Source: Methylophilaceae bacterium UBA6140
GTDB lineage: Bacteria > Pseudomonadota > Gammaproteobacteria > Burkholderiales > Methylophilaceae
Length of the DNA: 11,143 nucleotides
NCBI GenBank assembly: GCA_002423265.1
Contig: DIVE01000037.1
Coordinates: 10,181-21,323, forward strand
Reading direction: 5' to 3'
This document shows, piece after piece, positions 6,656 through 11,143 of this stretch. The notes below the pieces were generated by a model. It was not told the DNA's origin. It searched no databases and saw only the letters and a program-made list of their open reading frames with translations. The position numbers were made by a program, and so were the translations under genes. Numbering within the stretch: position 1 is the first letter of the stretch; every line of letters begins with the position of its first letter.

Positions 6656-7280
6656 ATTCCTTGCGGTTTTCGAGCATCCGGCAAACCGCGCAGATCATGA
6701 CTTGCGTGCTCTTGGCGCCTGCGTCGATATGGCCGATGGCACGCTCGCCGAGAAAGGCGGCGCGCCCCTTGGTAGCCACCAGATCGCGTGTAGACAGCAT
6801 GCCGGCCTCGGCGCTGGCCTCTATGGCGGCGAGCAGTTCCGGCATCGCAGCATTTCCTCCGGCCTTGCGGCTGAAAGTATCGGCCACCGGGATCAGCACA
6901 TCGAGCATGGTTTTTTCGCCGAGACCAGCCTTGCCGCGCTGCTTGATCGATTCGACGCCGGCGGCAAATGCGGCGGCAACAGCGGCACTACCCTCACTTC
7001 CCTGCGTCTTTATGCTGGCCGCCATCGCCATGAAAAAGCTGGCAAACAGCGGGCCGGAAGCGCCGCCTATGGTCGAAAGCAATTTCATCCCCATCTTCTG
7101 CAGGGCAGTATCCGGCGCAAGCGGCAACAACTCTTCGCGCATGGCGGCAAGCGTCGACAGTCCGCGCTTGAGGTTGACGAAATGGTCGCCGTCGCCGATA
7201 GCGCGATCGAGCGATTCGATCTCGGATTCATGGGCAAGAACGGCGGCGTGGACAGCGTCCGTAATCAATACAGTTTTCAT
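6654..7280 (-). CDS. dhaL: Dihydroxyacetone kinase ADP/Mg-binding subunit DhaL
   Basis: The 208-residue protein is the nucleotide-binding subunit of the two-subunit dihydroxyacetone kinase. It keeps the three Mg-binding aspartates in LDRAIGDGDH (Asp25, Asp30, Asp32), the GGASGPLF loop (72-79), GEKTMLDVLIPV (121-132) and KGRAAFLGERAIGHIDAGA (171-189). In PTS-type systems DhaL holds a permanent ADP that is rephosphorylated by DhaM; no dhaM is present here. The residue after GDGDH is Phe34, where the family usually has Gly. An in-frame TAA at 7293-7295 shows that no longer N terminus is possible, so the aspartates lie about five residues nearer the start than in the Citrobacter and Lactococcus proteins as I recall them. 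It is all alpha-helical and cytoplasmic. It is the first gene of the dhaL-dhaK pair, 55 bases after the stop of the large signalling gene, and no Shine-Dalgarno is visible before it. Confidence 0.93.
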   Translation of the reverse strand: MKTVLITDAVHAAVLAHESEIESLDRAIGDGDHFVNLKRGLSTLAAMREELLPLAPDTALQKMGMKLLSTIGGASGPLFASFFMAMAASIKTQGSEGSAAVAAAFAAGVESIKQRGKAGLGEKTMLDVLIPVADTFSRKAGGNAAMPELLAAIEASAEAGMLSTRDLVATKGRAAFLGERAIGHIDAGAKSTQVMICAVCRMLENRKE

Positions 7281-7291
7281 GACAGACCGGG

Positions 7292-7301
7292 GTTAGTTTA
7301 A
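7292..7301 (-). promoter_or_regulatory. Possible -10 element before dhaL
   Basis: On the minus strand TTAAACTAAC, identical to the ten bases before the methyltransferase (4345-4354), lies eleven bases before the dhaL ATG. No clear -35 is seen. If real, dhaLK would have its own promoter rather than depending on the large upstream gene; read-through is equally possible. Confidence 0.25.
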
Positions 7302-7335
7302 ATGGCTTTATTTTGCCGCTTCTGGCGGTGGCGCT

Positions 7336-10300
7336 TCAATCGTTTTTTACATACATGGCGGGGCGATGCTTTTTATAAAATTTCTCAAAATCGGCCGCAC
7401 TCAGCGGGCGGCTGAAATGATAGCCCTGCAATTCGTCGCAATCGCTGCGCCGCAAAAAATCCATCTGCTCCTGCGTCTCTACCCCTTCAGCGATGGTTTT
7501 CATGCCCAGACTCTTTGCCAGCGTAATGATGGACTGCACGATCGCCCGGTCATCGACGTCTATCATGATATCGCGCACGAAAGACTGATCGATTTTCACT
7601 TTGTATGCCTTGAAGCGTTTGAGATAACTGAGCGAGGAATAACCGGTGCCGAAATCGTCGATCGACATCTGTACACCAAGGCCGGCCAGTTTGTCCATTA
7701 TCTCAATCGCCGCCAGCGGGTCGTCCATGGAGACGCTTTCTGTCAGCTCCAGCTCCAGAAATTCGGCGGGCAATTCTTCATCGTCCAGTAGCTGCGAGAT
7801 CAGATCCGGCAGATGCGGGTGACGAAACTGCACCGCAGAGAGATTGACTGCAAGCTTGAGCGCAGGCATTCCCTGCTTGTGCCACTGTTGCAACTGCCTG
7901 ATCGTGTGCTGCAGAACCCACTCGCCTATCTTCAGGATATCGCCGGTATCTTCAGCCAGCGGGATGAACTCGGCCGGAGATACCGGCCCGAAATCCGGAT
8001 GCTTCCAACGCAACAGCACTTCGGCGCCTATGATGCTGCCGTCGCGTACCGAAAGCTGCGGCTGGAAGTTCAACGCAAGCTGGTTCAGTTCAATCGCCTG
8101 ATGCAGGGCGGCGGTCAATTGCATCACGCGCAAGGTGTCTTCCTGCATCTTCATCGTAAAGAAATGATAGTTGTTGCGGCCCGAGCGTTTGGCGCGATAC
8201 ATGGCGATATCGGCGGATTTCAGCAAGTCGTCGAAGTTTTTGCCGTCATCCGGGAAAACCGCAATACCGATGGAAGAGGTAATGGTGATTTCGTGGTGAT
8301 CGATATGATAGGGCTCGGACACGGCCGCCATCAGCTTCTTCGCCACCCGGGCTGCGCCCTCTTCGCTGGTGTCCAGCAACAGAATGACGAACTCGTCGCC
8401 GCCCAGCCGCGATACCGTATCCTGCTCGCGCACCACTGCTTGCAAGCGCTTGGAGACCTGAATAAGCAACTCATCGCCGGTACCGTGCCCGAGCGAATCA
8501 TTGACGTTCTTGAAACGGTCCAGATCGAAGAACATGACGCTCAGATTCTGACGGTTGCGCTGGGCGATGTTGATGGCCTGATTGACGCGATCGGTCAGCA
8601 GGGTGCGGTTGGGCAGATTGGTCAGCACATCGTATTGGGCCAGGTAGCGAATACGCGCCTCGGCATTTTTCTGATCGGAAATATTGCGCCAGGTGCTGTA
8701 GAACACCTGCCTGCCCTTGAGCATGATCGCCACCATGGTCACTTCCAGCGGGATATCAGCCGTCCCGGAGCGCCTGTGCATCCACTCAAAACGGCATCGC
8801 CCCTTATCCTTGGTGACATCCAGCATTTCCTGCATTTTTTCTTCACTGCTCACCCCGTCCGGCTGAAAATCCGGTGCGAACGCCCAGGGCCTGGCATGCA
8901 GTATTTCTGCCGAACTGCCGCCGATCAGATCAATCGCAGCCGGATTGCATTCGATGATCTCTTCGCGGTCGATAATCAGCAAGCCATCCGGGCTTTGATC
9001 GAACAACAGGTGAAATTTGGATTCACTCTCCATCAGCAGGGCTTCGGCGATGCTGCGGGAACTCTCCTTGTCGAAATTGTCGAGCGCAAAGCCGATATCG
9101 ACGGCCATCTCCACCAGCAAACCCTTGGCGTCTTCATCAAAGGCATTTTTTTCAGACGCATAGATATTGAGCGTACCGGCCACTACGCTGCCGCGGGTGA
9201 TCGGAATGGCGGCAGAAGATCCCCACATACCTGCACTTTTCTGCGCCCAGGGCGCCAATATCATGTCCGCCGAATAATCCTGGCACCAGTAGGGCTGGTT
9301 CTGCCGAATAGCAACACCGGTAGGCCCGTTGCCGTATGGGCTGGCGGCGTCGCAGGAAATCTGGATGTTGTCGAGATAGCCGATATCGTCACCGAAGCTG
9401 GCAACCGGCTCGATCATGGAGGTTTCGGCATTGATCATGCCGATCCAGGCCATGCGCATACCGCCTTCGGTCACGGCGGTCTCGCAGATTTTGTCGTACA
9501 GAGCCTGCTCGGAAGTGAGCCTGACTATTGATTGGTTGCATTGCGACAGCACCGAATAGAGCCGGCTCAGTCGCTGGATTCTGGCTTCGTCAACCTTGTG
9601 CCGGGTGATGTCCTGCGCAGTGGCGAAAAGATAGCGTACCGAGCCGTCCTGATTACGGATGCATTTGGTATCGACCACGGCGACAATCTCGCTGCCATCC
9701 TTGCGGAAAAAACGCTTTTCCATCACATAGCCGTCGGAGCTGCCATCGAGAATACGGCTGAACTCCCTGACATCGGCCTCAATATCATCCGGGTGGGTGA
9801 ATTCGAGACAACTTCTACCCATCAGTTCCTCACGGCTGTAACCGATGATTTCGCACAAATAATCGTTGAAATTTTCCAGTTTCTTGCTGTCAGGCGAAAT
9901 CACCGCCATGCCGACAAAAGGCATGTCGAAAAAGTGCTGCAGCAGTTTTTCCGATTCGCTTTTATGCGCCAGCGCCAGCAGGCTTTGCATTCTACTCTGC
10001 TGGCGCCAGACGAGCAGAAGCGTCATGCTGATGGCGATAATGAAAACAAAGGCAATGCCGCTGACCAGCAGGGTCATGTTCCACAGCGGCGTCAGCACCT
10101 CAGCGTGATTGATCTTGGTCACGATGCGCCAATCCGTAGCGGTAACCGGATGATAGGCCGCCAACACCTTTTGCCCCATGTAATCGATGCCGCGCGTCAT
10201 TCCCGGCTTGTTGTCACGCACGGCAACAGCGGTCGGCAGTTGCCGGTTATCCACCGGCAGCCTCATCGCCAGTGCCGTGCCCTTTGTGTGTTGCAGCTCG

Positions 10301-11143
10301 CTAAGATAAAGAACCTCGCCGTTCACCTGCCTGACCAGCATACCTTCGGCCGTGTCACTGAGGCCGGGCCAGGTGCTGGTTACAGGATACAGCACCGTCT
10401 CCGGCGAAGTGCGTAATATCACGGCCGCCACAATGTCATCCTGCCCGGGAACAACGCTGCTGACCGGCACTACCCAGTCCAGATAGATACGCTGACTTGA
10501 GGTCATGTAAAGATTAGTGCGCGCGATTTTTCCGCTGACCAGGGCGGCTCTGACCGCTTCAAGGGTTTCAGATTCCAGCTCGGTTTCATCGCCATCGGCG
10601 ACCAGCAGATCGAGTTGCCCGTCTAGCAGCAAAAGCGCGCTGTAATGATAATTAACCCGCAGATTCTGCAGCTTTCCAACAACGTATTCACGATGCCAAC
10701 CTGTGGCATCGTCTGCCGCGGCCAAGCGGTCGACGGAGCGGACGAACTGGGTATTGCGCGCGCCGAGCACTGCGGCATCCGACTCCCGCTCATGCATCCA
10801 CCTTTCAATCTGCTCGGATTTCAGTCTGGCGACAATCGCAAGGCTTTCCAGAGCCTCCCGCTCCACTTGCGGCCCGTGAATCTTGGTAATTGCAAAGCCG
10901 AGCAGCGGCACAGTCAGCGTGAGTGCGATGAAGAGGCCGATAATGGGAATGGTTCTGACCGGCCTGGCGTCGGGCAAAGCGCTTTTTTCATCCGTATTGC
11001 TGCGCTGCGCGCTAAGCAGCAGGTAAAGCAGACCGCTGGTAACCAGAACGAACAGCAGGCCTTTCAACAGCTCCAGTCTGGCCAGATGATAAGGGTCCTG
11101 CGCAGTGAAAGTGACCAAATAGGTAGACGCAAGAATCCACGAC
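7336..11143 (-). CDS. Membrane sensor diguanylate cyclase/phosphodiesterase (PAS-GAF-PAS-GGDEF-EAL), 5' end missing
   Basis: The frame is open to the right edge, reading ...WILASTYLVTFTAQDPYHL, so the start lies outside; TTG at 11118 is just an internal codon. Residues below are counted from that codon. Membrane segments lie near 19-37, 57-79 and 347-371, with a periplasmic, probably Cache-like, sensor between the last two. Then come a PAS domain (about 391-506), a GAF domain (520-682), a second PAS (697-815), GGDEF (825-985) and EAL (995-1250). GGDEF is intact (906-910), with an inhibitory RxxD site at 897-900. The EAL motif reads EVL (1033-1035), a variant seen in active enzymes. Asn1092, Glu1124, the DDFGTG pair Asp1154-Asp1155, Lys1175, Glu1211 and Gln1231 keep the metal-binding and catalytic positions. 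It should both make and break c-di-GMP in response to an external signal. Signal and start are unknown. dhaL follows 55 bases downstream. Confidence 0.93.
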   Translation of the reverse strand, partial: SWILASTYLVTFTAQDPYHLARLELLKGLLFVLVTSGLLYLLLSAQRSNTDEKSALPDARPVRTIPIIGLFIALTLTVPLLGFAITKIHGPQVEREALESLAIVARLKSEQIERWMHERESDAAVLGARNTQFVRSVDRLAAADDATGWHREYVVGKLQNLRVNYHYSALLLLDGQLDLLVADGDETELESETLEAVRAALVSGKIARTNLYMTSSQRIYLDWVVPVSSVVPGQDDIVAAVILRTSPETVLYPVTSTWPGLSDTAEGMLVRQVNGEVLYLSELQHTKGTALAMRLPVDNRQLPTAVAVRDNKPGMTRGIDYMGQKVLAAYHPVTATDWRIVTKINHAEVLTPLWNMTLLVSGIAFVFIIAISMTLLLVWRQQSRMQSLLALAHKSESEKLLQHFFDMPFVGMAVISPDSKKLENFNDYLCEIIGYSREELMGRSCLEFTHPDDIEADVREFSRILDGSSDGYVMEKRFFRKDGSEIVAVVDTKCIRNQDGSVRYLFATAQDITRHKVDEARIQRLSRLYSVLSQCNQSIVRLTSEQALYDKICETAVTEGGMRMAWIGMINAETSMIEPVASFGDDIGYLDNIQISCDAASPYGNGPTGVAIRQNQPYWCQDYSADMILAPWAQKSAGMWGSSAAIPITRGSVVAGTLNIYASEKNAFDEDAKGLLVEMAVDIGFALDNFDKESSRSIAEALLMESESKFHLLFDQSPDGLLIIDREEIIECNPAAIDLIGGSSAEILHARPWAFAPDFQPDGVSSEEKMQEMLDVTKDKGRCRFEWMHRRSGTADIPLEVTMVAIMLKGRQVFYSTWRNISDQKNAEARIRYLAQYDVLTNLPNRTLLTDRVNQAINIAQRNRQNLSVMFFDLDRFKNVNDSLGHGTGDELLIQVSKRLQAVVREQDTVSRLGGDEFVILLLDTSEEGAARVAKKLMAAVSEPYHIDHHEITITSSIGIAVFPDDGKNFDDLLKSADIAMYRAKRSGRNNYHFFTMKMQEDTLRVMQLTAALHQAIELNQLALNFQPQLSVRDGSIIGAEVLLRWKHPDFGPVSPAEFIPLAEDTGDILKIGEWVLQHTIRQLQQWHKQGMPALKLAVNLSAVQFRHPHLPDLISQLLDDEELPAEFLELELTESVSMDDPLAAIEIMDKLAGLGVQMSIDDFGTGYSSLSYLKRFKAYKVKIDQSFVRDIMIDVDDRAIVQSIITLAKSLGMKTIAEGVETQEQMDFLRRSDCDELQGYHFSRPLSAADFEKFYKKHRPAMYVKND

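Noticed and set aside
7302..7335. Hairpin CCGC/GCGG as a terminator of the signalling gene
   Set aside because: The stem is only four pairs and no T-run follows on the minus strand.
7813..9531. Long plus-strand open frame of 572 codons
   Set aside because: Antisense to the PAS, GAF, GGDEF and EAL coding sequence; its His/Gln/Arg-rich composition is typical of a shadow frame in G+C-rich DNA.
11116..11118. TTG at 11118 as the start of the signalling protein
   Set aside because: The frame stays open to the window edge and the upstream residues continue a hydrophobic N-terminal region; the start is outside.
1..11143. New defence system, phage, CRISPR array, RNA gene or integrated element
   Set aside because: No clustered direct repeats, integrase, transposase, tRNA fold or defence domain was seen; all genes belong to housekeeping or signalling families of similar composition.

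Overview
The window is ordinary chromosomal DNA of a Gram-negative proteobacterium. Full-length YlqF, an HrpA-type DEAH helicase, a fused NAD(P)HX repair enzyme, G+C-rich codons and TG-N-TAaAAT-like promoters suggest a betaproteobacterium, perhaps of the Nitrosomonadales/Gallionellaceae type. This placement is inferred from protein flavour, not from a marker gene. I see no rRNA, tRNA, CRISPR array, phage gene or transposase.

Layout from left to right. 1-1860 (minus) is the N-terminal 620 codons of the RNA helicase hrpA, cut by the left edge. 1861-2001 is a short spacer with a near-leaderless hrpA promoter candidate and a degenerate REP-like palindrome. 2002-4341 (minus) is a two-gene unit: a SAM-dependent methyltransferase of unknown substrate, then the bifunctional NAD(P)HX epimerase/dehydratase nnr, joined through a 10-bp tandem duplication. 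4342-4549 is a divergent promoter region. The ylqF side holds three related or complementary copies of one A/T-rich segment, which could form mutually exclusive hairpins over the ylqF ribosome binding site. 4550-5461 (plus) is ylqF, a circularly permuted GTPase. 5462-5658 holds two palindromic repeats, the second a 107-bp MITE-like element whose right arm supplies the stop codon of dhaK. 5655-7280 (minus) is dhaL then dhaK, the two subunits of a dihydroxyacetone kinase; dhaK carries a single-base frameshift. 7336-11143 (minus) is a very large membrane-anchored c-di-GMP enzyme (sensor, PAS, GAF, PAS, GGDEF, EAL), cut by the right edge.

The genes are housekeeping functions (RNA and ribosome metabolism, cofactor repair), a short triose-kinase operon and a signalling protein; there is no evidence that they form one new system. 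The most interesting material is non-coding: the two roughly 106-bp inverted-repeat elements that bracket ylqF, one carrying its ribosome binding site. The other notable points are the dhaK frameshift and the absence of a phosphodonor gene (dhaM) beside dhaKL.
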